NCBI GenBank assembly: GCA_039583875.1
Contig: CM077151.1
Location: 122,703,047 to 122,767,046 of the forward strand
From: Platanthera guangdongensis
Taxonomy: Eukaryota; Streptophyta; Magnoliopsida; Asparagales; Orchidaceae
Length of the DNA stretch: 64,000 nucleotides
Direction: 5' to 3'
The position numbers and the translations under genes were made by a program. Positions 21,691-31,179 of the stretch are shown one piece after another (the stretch's first letter is position 1; the number at the start of each line of letters is the position of its first letter). The notes under the pieces are model-generated. The model did no database searches. It was not told the origin of the DNA and saw nothing but the letters and a program-made list of their open reading frames with translations.

Positions 21691-22676
21691 ATCGGTTCTA
21701 TCAACAGCCTGAATTTGTGCAAAGTAACACTCCGCACCCTTCCGAACAGCCTTGACGACATGGAGTGCAGACATCAATGTCCCGCCTACTCCTCGCATAC
21801 CCGCGTACTTTGTCTCCTGTTCGGTATTTTGGCCCAACATGATTTCTTTGGACTGACAATCAATCATGGCATGCTGCTCCGCAAGCCAATCCATCCCAAA
21901 AATCACATCGAATTCCGATATTAGCAATACAGAAGCAGTCAAACTGAAATTCCGACTTCCTATTTGGACCGCCACATCGCAAGCTTGATCCGCAAGCATC
22001 CAACAACCATTCGACAACACCACTCTGACGTTATCTGTCTTTGCACGACTGGGTATCCCAAGCCGCGCTATAAACTCGCTAGATAGAAAAGAATGCGACG
22101 CACCTGTATCAAACAGTGCTCGCGCCAGTGAGTACCGAATCATCACAAAGCCTGTGACAAACATGTCACACACAAACCGCAAACATATATGTCCTAAGTA
22201 AAGCATACAAACAATAGCATATGCAAAACTAAACTCATACTTGTGACCACGTCACTCTGCTTGATGGCCTCTTGCAGGCCAAGATTGTAGACCCGGGGTT
22301 GCGCCTGCGAGGCAGAGGAATCCACCACCGCCTTTCCTTTTTCCGCATAAGATGCTCCCGCCTTCTTTTCACTCTTTGGCGGCATCCGACAATCTCGCGC
22401 AATATGCCACATTAGGCCACAATTAAAGCATATACGAGTATCTGGCTTGGAGGTAGCCCCTGACGTTGCTCCAGTTGTAACTGATGAAGGAGCTTGTCCA
22501 CTAGGCTTGGACTTCTTGCCCCATCTCTTCTTATAAAATGGTTTCCCCGATCGGGGCGCCTTCCACTCCGGTTGCGACACAGCCAAAGCTCTCTTCCCTT
22601 GCACCCTTTTCATATCCTTTTCCAACGCGCTCGCAGTGTCTACCAACGCTTGGAAACCTTGGTTCACCGAACTCGA
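21690..22676 (-). pseudogene. G1 gag C-terminus and protease, inverted
   Basis: Read on the minus strand from 22676: gag C-terminal half (VDTASALEKDMKRVQGK), zinc knuckle CFNCGLMWHIARDC (about 22390-22430), then protease with ALFDTGASHSFLS and FDVIFGMDWLAEQHA, ending in AECYFAQIQAV near 21690. The order gag-knuckle-protease is normal for Gypsy but is flipped against the gag N-terminus at 21048-21690. The protease Asp of DTGAS is intact. The RT, RNase H and integrase regions and the 3' LTR are absent. The simplest reading is an in-place inversion plus loss of everything downstream. Confidence 0.85.
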
Positions 22677-22826
22677 TAAAAGAAGTTGTCTGTGTCGACA
22701 CATAGTAGTTGATGTCGACATTCCATAGAAGTGGTTTTGACACAAGAAGTTATCTATGTCGACACATAGTAGTTGTGATGTATATCATTGACTAAGGGTT
22801 ATGACTTCTCCAAATAGGGGGGAGAT
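22677..22826 (+). other. S1 copy B 3' remnant: array fragment and polypurine tract
   Basis: Resumes S1 sequence where G1 ends, with AGAAGTTGTCTGTGTCGACAC matching copy A from about 4509. After a few palindromes it jumps near 22775 to the 3' UTR block TGTATATCATTGACTAAGGG and the tract AAATAGGGGGGAGATT. The whole env-like gene is therefore deleted from copy B. Confidence 0.85.
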
Positions 22827-24581
22827 TGTTGGGTATATTGGAAAATGTGTACCGGATTTGAAGAAGCCTCACCTTACTCAATGATATACATCAAAGTGTA
22901 TTTGATGTTGTTTTGAGTTTATATGTCCAGGTTAAGAAAATGCAAGAATGCAGAAAAGTTTCTAAGTCCATGTGTCGACACTAGGAGAAGCTGTGTCGAC
23001 ACTTATGAAGGCCTGTGTCGACACTGGAGAAAAGCTGTGTCGACACTTGGAGTTAATTGTGTCGACACTTGGAAAGGCTGTGTCGACACCAGAAGAAACT
23101 GTGTTGACATGCAGAGGCAGTGTCGACATACAGTGAAGCATAGTCGACATCAACTGTGTCGACACATAGAGGCAGTGTCGACACACAGAGAAAGTTTAGT
23201 TGACATCAGCTATGTCGACACCCAGAGGCTGTGTCGACACACAAAGAAGCTTAGTCGACATCAACTGTGTCGACACCAAGAGGCAGTGTCGACACACAGA
23301 AGACTTTGTCGACATCAACTGTGTTGACACACAGGACTTGTGTCGACACACTGCAGAGCTTCAACAAAGTTTAAGAGAAGAAGTGTTTGTGTCGACACAC
23401 AGAATCAGTGTCGACACATTCTACAGAAGGGTGTGTCGAGAAGCATTATCAATAATAAAGGAGATGTGTTGACACCACCAAGGCTTGTATCGACACTTAG
23501 TTCACTTGTGTTGACACTTAGTCTACTTGTGTCAACACATGTTGAAGTTCAGTCTCGAAATTTTGCTGACAGAGATAGTGTTCAAGAAGTGACTGGATGA
23601 CTTGACAGCTGCCATTACCAACCGGTCTACTGCAATTGTCAGAGTTGTCCGAAGTTTGTTAGAAATCGGATCAGCCGGTTACCATGGAGGAAGACTATAT
23701 AAAGGCTTTCTCCTTCAACAGAAAAGAAATGAACTTAGAACTAAAAAAAAGTATACACATACAGAAGAAGATTTTCGGAAGATCTAAGAAGAAAGTGGAG
23801 AGAGAGAGCTCCATCTACTGAAGTGCAGTTGCTGAACCAGGCTGCTAAGGAGGATTCAGATTGTGATCTGAATATCAAGAAAGGAGCAGATTGAAGATCA
23901 ACTTCACAGGAGTTCAACCCTACTGAGTTCAGATTCAAGAAGCTTTGAAGAAAGCTAAGAGTGGTTGTTCTCTGCCATCAGTTTCTTCCAAGAACTGATC
24001 AAGAAACAATCCATCCCTTCTCTCTCTATCATGGTGGTGGTTAATTACAAACTTAAATTAATTTTCTGTAGGATCTTTATAGATCTGAGCTGTAAGCCTA
24101 ATTTATAAAGGCTTAGTGTAGGAGAGTATTTTCTCTGAGTGGTAGGCCTTGCTGAAGGCTGAGGTAGGGCTGTGAGCCTGAGTTGTAGGAGATTGCTATC
24201 TCTGAGGTGTAGGCCTTGTTGAAGGCTGAGGTAGGGCTGTGTGCCTGAGCTGTAGGAGTGTGGACTCACTCCGAGTTGTAGGAACCTTGATTGGGTTCTG
24301 AGCTGTAACATCTTCGGATCTGAGGTGAAGAGAAGAAGTTAGGCTGAATCTAGCACACTGCTAGATAGGCGAAGGGGGAAAGTGGATGTACCCAATGCTT
24401 GGGGAACCACTATAAATCCTGTGCACTTCTGTGATTGGATATATTTCTGTGATGTGTTTGCTGTGTTTATAGTATAACTAATAGAAAACTAGAGTTTATT
24501 ATCTGTCTTAGAATAAAAAGGATTTGAACCTATTCACCCCCCCTCTAGGTGTATTAGGTTATCTTGAAACCAATTCTTTCA
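22827..24581 (+). mobile_element. S1 LTR copy 4 (complete)
   Basis: 1755 bp from TGTTGGG to CAATTCTTTCA; the best-preserved S1 LTR. It carries TAAGTCCA then the palindrome array 22975-23540, TATA box 23696-23703, hairpin string 24066-24335, AATAAAA near 24510 and the CACCCCCCCTCTAGGTG block. The next bases (CCGTG) are not S1, so this is the right end of the cluster. Confidence 0.93.
24066..24335 (+). other. Hairpin-string leader, S1 LTR4 (reference copy)
   Basis: Eleven successive hairpins can be read. Stems in order: GATCT/AGATC, AGCCT/AGGCT, AGAG/CTCT, GCCTT/AAGGC, GGCT/AGCC, GAGAT/ATCTC, GCCTT/AAGGC, GGC/GCC, GAGTG/CACTC, GAACC/GGTTC, and a last weak GATC-type pair. Each is followed by TGAGnTGTAG or TGAGGTAG. 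Stem sequences change while pairing is kept. About 370-640 bp downstream of the TATA box. Confidence 0.82.
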
Positions 24582-25419
24582 CCGTGACTTGGGGTCACGC
24601 CCATATTTAAGGTGTGTAACTTTAATCTGATGTGGAAATTCAATCTGGAGGTTCTAGATGTGTCACACCTGCTAGTCATGCCCGTTAATTGAGGGTCACG
24701 CCCGTGACCTAGGCGTGTAAAATGTGATTTTTCAAGATTTCTTCAGTTTCTTCTTCTGATCAATCCTGCTAGCTCCAAATTGCTATTAGCCCCCTAGATT
24801 GACCTGAAATAAGAAAATAAAGTAATTTAATAATAATATTAATAAAAACTAACTAGAAATTAATCATTTATTTAATAAAATCTACTATAAATATTGAGTT
24901 ATCATTTAGCAGCAGGCTGGGGATTACGACCAAGCAGTTTTCTCTTCTACAACTCTGTCCCAGTTTAATAAGATGTCTACTTCTAGCGGCTTATTCAGTT
25001 TGACAGTAGTAGTTTGCGTGATCGGGCGGCTAGGCGACCTTACGGTTTTGTGGCTTGTAGAACAGCGGACAAAGTTCTTTTTTTAGCATCGGAATAGGGG
25101 GTTGTCCGCGTGGCTTGGTTACGGTCTTGCAATTAGGCGACTTCAATAGACTCCCTAGGAAGCTCAACAGGGTCAACTGCATGACTTGTCTTATACTTTC
25201 TTATTTTTGTGCTTCCATCAGGCACATCTGCGAATCTTGTCTCGCCATGTATGTCTTGCCCTATAAATATTGTTGATAGTACAAGGTTTCTTGCTCTTCT
25301 AGTGCATCTGGTATATTTGGCTTCAGATAGGTTGAGTGTTCATGCGGCTGGTTTGTTATTTTCCGTAGTTAATAAATTTTTACACACTATACTGATCAAG
25401 TTGGTGCTCACTAGGCTTA
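24582..25419. other. Unassigned segment with inverted repeats
   Basis: No gene recognised. Bases 24582-24735 hold GTCACGCCC/GGTCACGCCCGTGACC inverted repeats that resemble the G1 array, so this may be a Gypsy LTR fragment. 24790-24900 is very AT-rich. A short open frame at 25209-25517 has no recognisable domain and overlaps the following env-like fragment in another frame. Confidence 0.4.
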
Positions 25420-25879
25420 ACCCTCTACTGTTGCTAAAATTCCTACCTTCAGCCCCACTACAGAATCGATTTCATCAACCAAAGGAAAGTCTATTGCTGA
25501 AGAAGAGGAAGAGATAAGGCTCGACAATAAGAGGTACGAAGAAGAGATGGAGACCAAAGAAGACTTTCAAAAATGGAGTACTCAATTAAGGACTATCATT
25601 CTGTCTATCTGGGATAAAATCAAGGATCACAAAACTGAGTGGGGAAATCTATATAGCTCCCTAGAATGTACTAAGTCAGAAAGAAATGAAGAGGCTAGGC
25701 GGAAGTTCAGGAGTGACAAGAAGACAGGTGCAGTGCCATTAGATTCTCTTGAGCCCAGCAAATACTTCCCAATGCCCTACAATTACTTTGAGAGACAGAA
25801 GCAGAAGAAGACTGATGTTGATGAAAAGGCTGCAAAGAAACCCAACAAGGGTATAGTTATCAAGGAACCTGAAACTTGA
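25420..25879 (+). pseudogene. S2 env-like ORF, C-terminal fragment
   Basis: Open sequence in the frame of 25547-25879. It contains EEEEEIRLDNKRYEEEME, QKWSTQLRTIILSIWDKI, EPSKYFPMPYNYFERQKQKK and ends GIVIKEPET. It matches the end of the S1 env-like gene (EQWSPTSRNIILTAWKA...EPNKYFP...GKGIVIKEPDQL), with a sense codon where S1 has TAG after KYFP. Upstream parts are missing. It belongs with the LTR that follows. Confidence 0.8.
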
Positions 25880-26082
25880 AATGTTTTTTTATATTCCTTA
25901 AGGGCTTTAGGTATGTGAACATTATCATAAGCATACTGTCTATTTTTAATTATCTCTTTAAATGATAATCACATTTATAATTATGTATCATCTATTACTC
26001 TTGATTGTTGTGAATGTTTCTCTATTCATATGGTAGTGTGTATCATTGACTAGGGTTCTGACTTCTTTAAATAGAGTAAGAT
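25880..26082 (+). other. S2 3' UTR, degraded polypurine tract
   Basis: AT-rich spacer with GTGTATCATTGACTAGGGTT, similar to the S1 block, then AAATAGAGTAAGATT where S1 has AAATAGGGGGAGATT. The tract is interrupted by mutation. Confidence 0.7.
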
Positions 26083-26394
26083 TGTTGGGTTCATTGATCA
26101 CAATGTCCTAGATTTGAAGAATGCTCACAAGTCAATAGTATACACATGCATGTATCCAATATACGTTCAAAGTTCATTGTATGCATGTTGTATTCTGTTA
26201 CCTTGATTAGAGAGGTTATCTGGGTCACATTGACAGTTGGACACAAGACATATTGTTGGACAAGCAGAAAATAGAATAATTCCAGAAGTGTTTAGTGAAC
26301 TCACTATACTCAACGGAAGGAGCCTAAAAGCATTGATAGAAGATCCAACAGTAAAAGCCTTAGTGTTGCTAACTAGAAAACTATCTAGGGACAG

Positions 26395-26735
26395 AAGCAT
26401 TGAGTGAAGACAGTTCACTCAACGTCTACTCAACAGAATTTTTGTTTAAGTATAGAAGCATTGAGTGAAGACGGGCCACTCAACGCCACATCAAGAAGTC
26501 AGACATAGTCCAGAAGCATTGAGTGTAGAAGCTTCACTCAATGCCTTCATACATGAAAAATCTGCCATGTCCAAATGCATTGAGTGATGATGGCTCACTC
26601 AATGCCTTAACAATTAGACTGCAAATGTCAGATGCGTTGAGTGTTGAAGGCTCACTCAACCCCTCAAGATGCAAAATTTCTGCATTGAGTGACAAGGCCT
26701 CACTTAACGCCTATGCAGATTATCTGGAAATTGCC
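26395..26735. repeat. TTGAGTGAA/TTCACTCAA palindrome array, S2
   Basis: Six inverted-repeat units of about 30 bp, consensus GCATTGAGTGAAGnn then GTTCACTCAACGCC, beginning near 26397, 26459, 26517, 26577, 26635 and 26683. The repeat distance is near 60 bp. Several units are preceded by (A)AGTCCA. It holds the same place in the LTR as the GTGTCGACAC array does in S1. Confidence 0.88.
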
Positions 26736-27352
26736 AAGTCCACAAGCATTAAATCATGCGGACGTCATCAATAATTCAAATGTTGTGGGAATTATGCTCT
26801 CGATGACAAACGGCACTGTATTCCTTTAATATAGCAATAAATATAATAGATATGTTGCAGTTACATATTCCGGCTGGTCCATACTACACATAGAATCATT
26901 GGGCGATGAGTAATAAAAGGATTTTTTCGAGAAATCAACACAAAGCTTTTTGGTCATCTACTTCCTCTCAATTAAGCAGAAGATTTCTCAGAACTCATTT
27001 TTACAGTAAGTCTGTGATTTACAAATAGAAGTTGGCTCGTTGAAGAAATAAAGAACTGTAGAAGCAATATGTCTTCAACATCATGATAAAAAATCTCATT
27101 TTTTGAGTAAGAAGAAGAAATAGTGCAAACTTAAGTTGTTGTCAATCTTCAAGGCCACACCACTCAACACTACTACATAAAAGACTTGAAGAACAAGTGC
27201 TCTGCAGTTGTCTTCTCAACATAAGCAGAAACTTCCTGAAGATCTACTTTCTTGTTGTACCGAAGAAGTTAGGGCTAAGTCTACTCAGTTCATAAAGAAG
27301 ACGCAGTGAATCACTTCTCTGGAGTCAATCATCAACAAACATCTACTCTTTC

Positions 27353-27617
27353 TGTAGAATCATTAGTGATCTGAGTGGTAAGCCTAAAATATAAAGGCTG
27401 AGTGGTAGGATTCTGTTGAGAATTTGAGGTAGGGCCAGTGTGCCTGAGGTAGGATCTGAGTCAAATATGGTTAGGAGATTTATTATCTCTAAGTATAGGG
27501 CTATCCTTCTATACTGAGTTGTATGGATTTTTGTTAAGCTCGAGGTAGGTGATCTGGGGATCACAGAGCTGTAGGAGTAAAGTTTACTCTGAGTGGGTAG
27601 GGCCAAGGCCTGAGTAA
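27353..27617 (+). other. Hairpin-string leader, S2
   Basis: About eight small hairpins joined by TGAG(n)TGTAG/TGAGGTAG linkers. Examples: GTGATCtgggGATCAC, GAGTAaagtTTACTC, GAGATttattATCTC, GGGCCagtgtGCCT. Individual stems differ from those of S1 but the architecture is the same. Confidence 0.8.
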
Positions 27618-27934
27618 TGTCTTGGAGGAAGCCTAAGAGATACTGAGGGATCTGTGTTATAAGTTCTTTGAGCCAAGTTTGGAGAAAATTGCCTTGTCTA
27701 ACACACTGTTAGAAAGGTGGGAGGGAAAGCGGATCCAACCATACATTGGGGAACCAATATAAATACTGATATGCTGATCTTTATTCTTGAAAGCTAACAC
27801 AATAATATAACTCTCAACACACCAAATCAAAAACTAGTCCTAATTCACCCCCTCCACGTGTATTGCTACTCTGGAAACAAAGATTTTCACGAGGCTTTTG
27901 TGGGATGAGGTAACGTTACTAAAATATGAGGGTT

Positions 27935-28392
27935 GCTGCTCACCTAGAGGGGAGTGAATATGTGATTTACTAATTTTTATGATTTCTTAAGTTATTTATT
28001 TATAGCACACTGAGAGATTAGCTATCATATGTGAAATACAATATAGCATAGAGCACACCAAGGTTTATAGTGGTTCCCCAAGAATGGGTACATCCACTTT
28101 CTCTCTACACCTATCAAGCAGAGAGCTACCTTAGGCCAAAAATTCTCCAAAGTTTTTTCTCAAATCCTCAGATCTTTTACACTCAGGAACACAAGTTCCA
28201 TTCCTCAGACCTTAACATAGGTCCTACACCTCAGGCTCCAACACAAGCCCAACAACTCAGTGTTCCCTTAAGAATTACAAACTCTTGTACACATGCCCTT
28301 CACCTATGATTTGTAAGCAGATCCTACACTACTTTTTAGAAGAGAATCTTGCAGTCTCAGATCCTAAAAGGATCCTACAAAGTAGTAGATTA
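27935..28392 (-). mobile_element. Antisense Sirevirus LTR fragment (R/U5)
   Basis: On the minus strand this reads as the downstream part of a Sirevirus LTR. The hairpin string (28125-28385) has GGACCTatgttaAGGTC, GGAACttgtGTTCC and GGATCcttttaGGATC. It continues with GGGGAACCACTATAAA and the CTCCCCTCTAGGTG block near 27945. U3 and the body are absent. It does not match S1, S2 or S4 closely enough to assign. 27890-27934 is unassigned. Confidence 0.75.
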
Positions 28393-28984
28393 TGTTGGAG
28401 CATGCGTTCTGCATCTTTTGGTTTGAGAATAACAAATACTGTCAAGTATTTGATCTAGTATTTTATGTGTTTATAGTATGTAGGTTGTACATATTGAATG
28501 CGGAGACAAGTTCTCAGTCATGGGCATGATCCACGGGTGTGTATATTTTTGAAAAAAAATTACGAGTTATGTGTACTAAACTTCAAACGACCATAACTTT
28601 CAATCTGGGAAGAGTTACAGAATGTGCCACCCCATTCTGGAATCAGAACAAAGTCAACTACTATTTAGAAAATATTTAGACGACAAAAGTGAAATGGAGA
28701 TATCGATGACGATAGCCACTACCACCAGGCAATAACGAAAATGACGTCAGCATGACGAAGTCCATGTTCCACATGATCCAGCCACCAAGCGAACTATTTG
28801 GAGGTATCTCCAGGCGATATCGAAAATCGCCGGTCATAGCTCCAAAGTATAAATTTGGCTCATTTTTCTGTGGAGATGATGAATTTCATGACCTGGAGTA
28901 TTATTTCTCGTGCATTCTATCCAGAGAGCTCCAGCCTTCAGAAATATCCAACTTTCTTAGGTGGTCACAAGGTAGAGGAGTGGA

Positions 28985-30075
28985 GAGACTGAAATCTGTC
29001 TAAGTCCACAGACATTGAGTGAAGTCAGTTCACTTAACGCCAGATGTCAAATGAGTAGGCTAGAAAGGCTGAAAATCTCCTAAGTCTACAGGCGTTGAGT
29101 GAAACCAGTTCACTCAACTCTAGATACCAAAATACGCTAAGTAAGATGCGGACAGTTAAAGCCTAGTAGTATACAAAGTAATTCTTCTGCTAAGTCCACA
29201 GGAATTGAGTGAAGGCAGTTCACTCAACGCCAAACAACTACAAGAACTATGTAAAGCTGTGTCTGTCAAAGCCTCATCATTCACAAGCAGGAAAATCGAC
29301 TAATTCCATATGCACAGAGTGAGGACAGCTCACTCAACGCCAGATGAGCAGAATCGTCAAGTATCGACCAGTCAGTCAAAGCTTAAGAAGGAAGACTGAA
29401 AATGGCTAAGTCCACAGATGTTGAGTGATGTTAACTCACTCAATGGAATACAATTAGAAAGGTTGAATCAAGGTACTTCAGTCAAAGCCACAAAGAATCT
29501 GTTAAAGAAATTTGCCTAAGTACAGAAGCATTGAGTGAAGACAGTTCACTCAACGCCGTGCTAATTCTATCAAATCCAAAGAAGTAGACAAAAAATCTAT
29601 CCAATTCTAGATGCATTGAGTGAAGCCAGTTCACTCAACGCACTAAATGCCTTAGCAAGCTGGCATATTTCAGAATTGCGGCTAAGTATAGAATCGTTGA
29701 ATGAAGCCAGTTCACTCAATGCCTCAACAAGAAGACAGGAAATCAGTGAAGCAGCAAAGTCCAGGGGACTTTAGTAATGAAGGCTCACTCAATGCACTCA
29801 ACGCCTGACAACACAGAAAGTTTGGCCAAGTAAAAAAGCATTGAGTGAAGGCCATTCACTAAACGCTCTCAATGTCTAAGCATGGCAGAGGAATTGTCTA
29901 AGTCCAGGGGCGTTGAGTGAATTAAGTTCACTCAACGCACGCAAATCCTGATGGTGCAGAGAATTTGGCTAAGTCTAGATACATTGAGTGAAGCTAGTTC
30001 ACTCAACGCATTCACCGCCTGATGGTGTAGAGAATTTGGCTATGTCCGGATGCGCTGAGAGAAGCAAGTAACTCA
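28985..30075. repeat. Long palindrome array, S3
   Basis: About thirteen units of the form CTAAGTCCAnnnGCGTTGAGTGAA followed after 3-5 bases by GTTCACTCAACGC. They lie near 29010, 29093, 29203, 29317, 29429, 29529, 29613, 29693, 29771, 29840, 29911, 29983 and 30052. Distances are 70-115 bp. The sequence between units is also partly repetitive. The layout resembles a CRISPR array but it lies in a plant LTR. Confidence 0.88.
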
Positions 30076-30230
30076 ATATACTTAACACCTGGAATGAAAC
30101 TGAGAATTTGGATAACTCCATAGATGCTGACGTCATCAAAAGTAAACAAAAGTCAACAAAATTCAAAATCATTGTGGGAAAGCTGGAATCCACCACTAAT
30201 GGCACTGATAGACAACTATTTTATATATTC

Positions 30231-30238
30231 TATAAAAG
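30231..30238 (+). promoter_or_regulatory. TATA box of S3 LTR
   Basis: TATAAAAG about 150 bp after the last palindrome and about 415 bp before the hairpin string, in the same order as in S1. Confidence 0.65.
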
Positions 30239-30647
30239 GAAGTTGGTAAATCAACAATTAATGTTGGGCCCATGGGGTCAAAGAGACATTGCATGGCGGA
30301 AGATAAAATGAATGAGATCTGCAAAATCAAATTATTTTTTAGGGATTTGTCTTTTTGAAAAGCATTAGATCTTCATCGTCTTCCTCGCCATTATTGCTGA
30401 AACAAGAAGCAGAAGTTCTTCCATTTAGTTGTTGTCGTCTTCATCATCAACAACAAGAAAGAATGAGCAGCAAGGGCTATCCCCAACTACGGCCACTTCA
30501 CAGCCCAAGCTGAGCAAATCATGAAGATTATATTCTGGAGCTGTGAAGAAGAAATCTAGTCTGATCTTTCTCAGGACAGAAGGAGAAAGACACACAGATC
30601 ATTTCTCTATTGTCTGTAATCAACACCAACAAACTTATTTCCTTTTG

Positions 30648-30835
30648 AAGGATCTTCTTAGATCTGAGTTGTTAGACTATTTATAAAGGCCGAGTGTAGG
30701 ATCCTTTGGATCTGAGGTAGGGATGTCGTCCCAGCCTGACTGGTAGGGCCTTTGGCCTGAGGTAGGTGATCTTCTAATCACTGAGTTGTAGGGCTTTGTG
30801 CCTGAGTTGTAAGTCTTGGAGGAGACTGAGTGGTC
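30648..30835 (+). other. Hairpin-string leader, S3
   Basis: About eight units: GGATCttcttaGATCT, GGATCctttGGATC, GGGATgtcGTCCC, GGGCCtttGGCCT, GTGATcttctaATCAC, GGGCTttgtGCCT, AGTCTtggaggAGACT and one weaker unit. They are joined by TGAG(n)TGTAG or TGAGGTAG. Confidence 0.8.
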
Positions 30836-31116
30836 CGGCGGGATCGTTTTGTATGCTCATAAGAGCAGAGATATTGGAGAAGTTCCTTATCTAATACACT
30901 GTTAAAAAGGCAGGAGGGATAGTGGACATACCCATAATCTGGGGAACCACTATAAATTGATGTGTCATCTGGGTGAATGTCTTGAAAGCAATAGGAAGTT
31001 AATCACCACTCATAGCCTAAACTTATAAAAGTTTAAAGATATACTGAAGACCTAGAAATATATTCACCCCCTCCCTCTAGGTGGTTTTGCTACCCTTGAA
31101 AACAAATACTTTCAAG

Positions 31117-31179
31117 TGGTATTAGAGGGAGGTTGCTTAAGAAAGACTTAACAGTCTGAGTAGATCTCCAAAGGGTAGC
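31117..31179 (+). other. S3 primer site and start of leader
   Basis: TGGTATTAGAGG two bases after the LTR, a diverged tRNA-iMet primer site, followed by leader sequence like that before S1 gag (AGACTTAACAGTCTGAGTAGAT). The S3 body is then cut off by a Gypsy LTR end at 31180; no S3 gag is present in the window. Confidence 0.7.

Larger units (their letters stand above)
26083..27889 (+). mobile_element. S2 Sirevirus LTR
   Basis: 1807 bp from TGTTGGGTTCATTG to AAAGATTTTCA. It has a palindrome array (26395-26735) unlike that of S1, an AT-rich stretch with AATAAATATAAT near 26836 as possible TATA region, the hairpin string (27353-27617), and a C-rich block CACCCCCTCCACGTG near the end. It follows an env-like fragment, so it is a 3' LTR. 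No primer site follows: the next bases CGAGGCTTTTGTGGG are not from this family. Confidence 0.85.
28393..31114 (+). mobile_element. S3 Sirevirus LTR (left boundary uncertain)
   Basis: Right end is clear: CCCTCCCTCTAGGTGG, then ACAAATACTTTCA at 31114, then a primer site. It contains a long palindrome array (28985-30075), TATAAAAG at 30231, and a hairpin string (30648-30835). The left end is placed at TGTTGGAGC (28393), but the next 590 bp do not resemble other Sirevirus LTR starts, so the true start may lie nearer 28985 or be lost. That 590 bp holds no recognisable gene. Confidence 0.65.

Noticed and set aside
24066..24335. Linker TGAGGTAGnnG resembling the animal let-7 microRNA start
   Set aside because: Short chance match; let-7 is not a plant microRNA and the hairpins are far too small for precursors.
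28985..30075. CRISPR-like layout of palindromic repeats and spacers
   Set aside because: Repeats are degenerate, spacers are themselves repetitive, there is no cas gene, and the array lies inside a plant LTR between recognisable retroelement parts.
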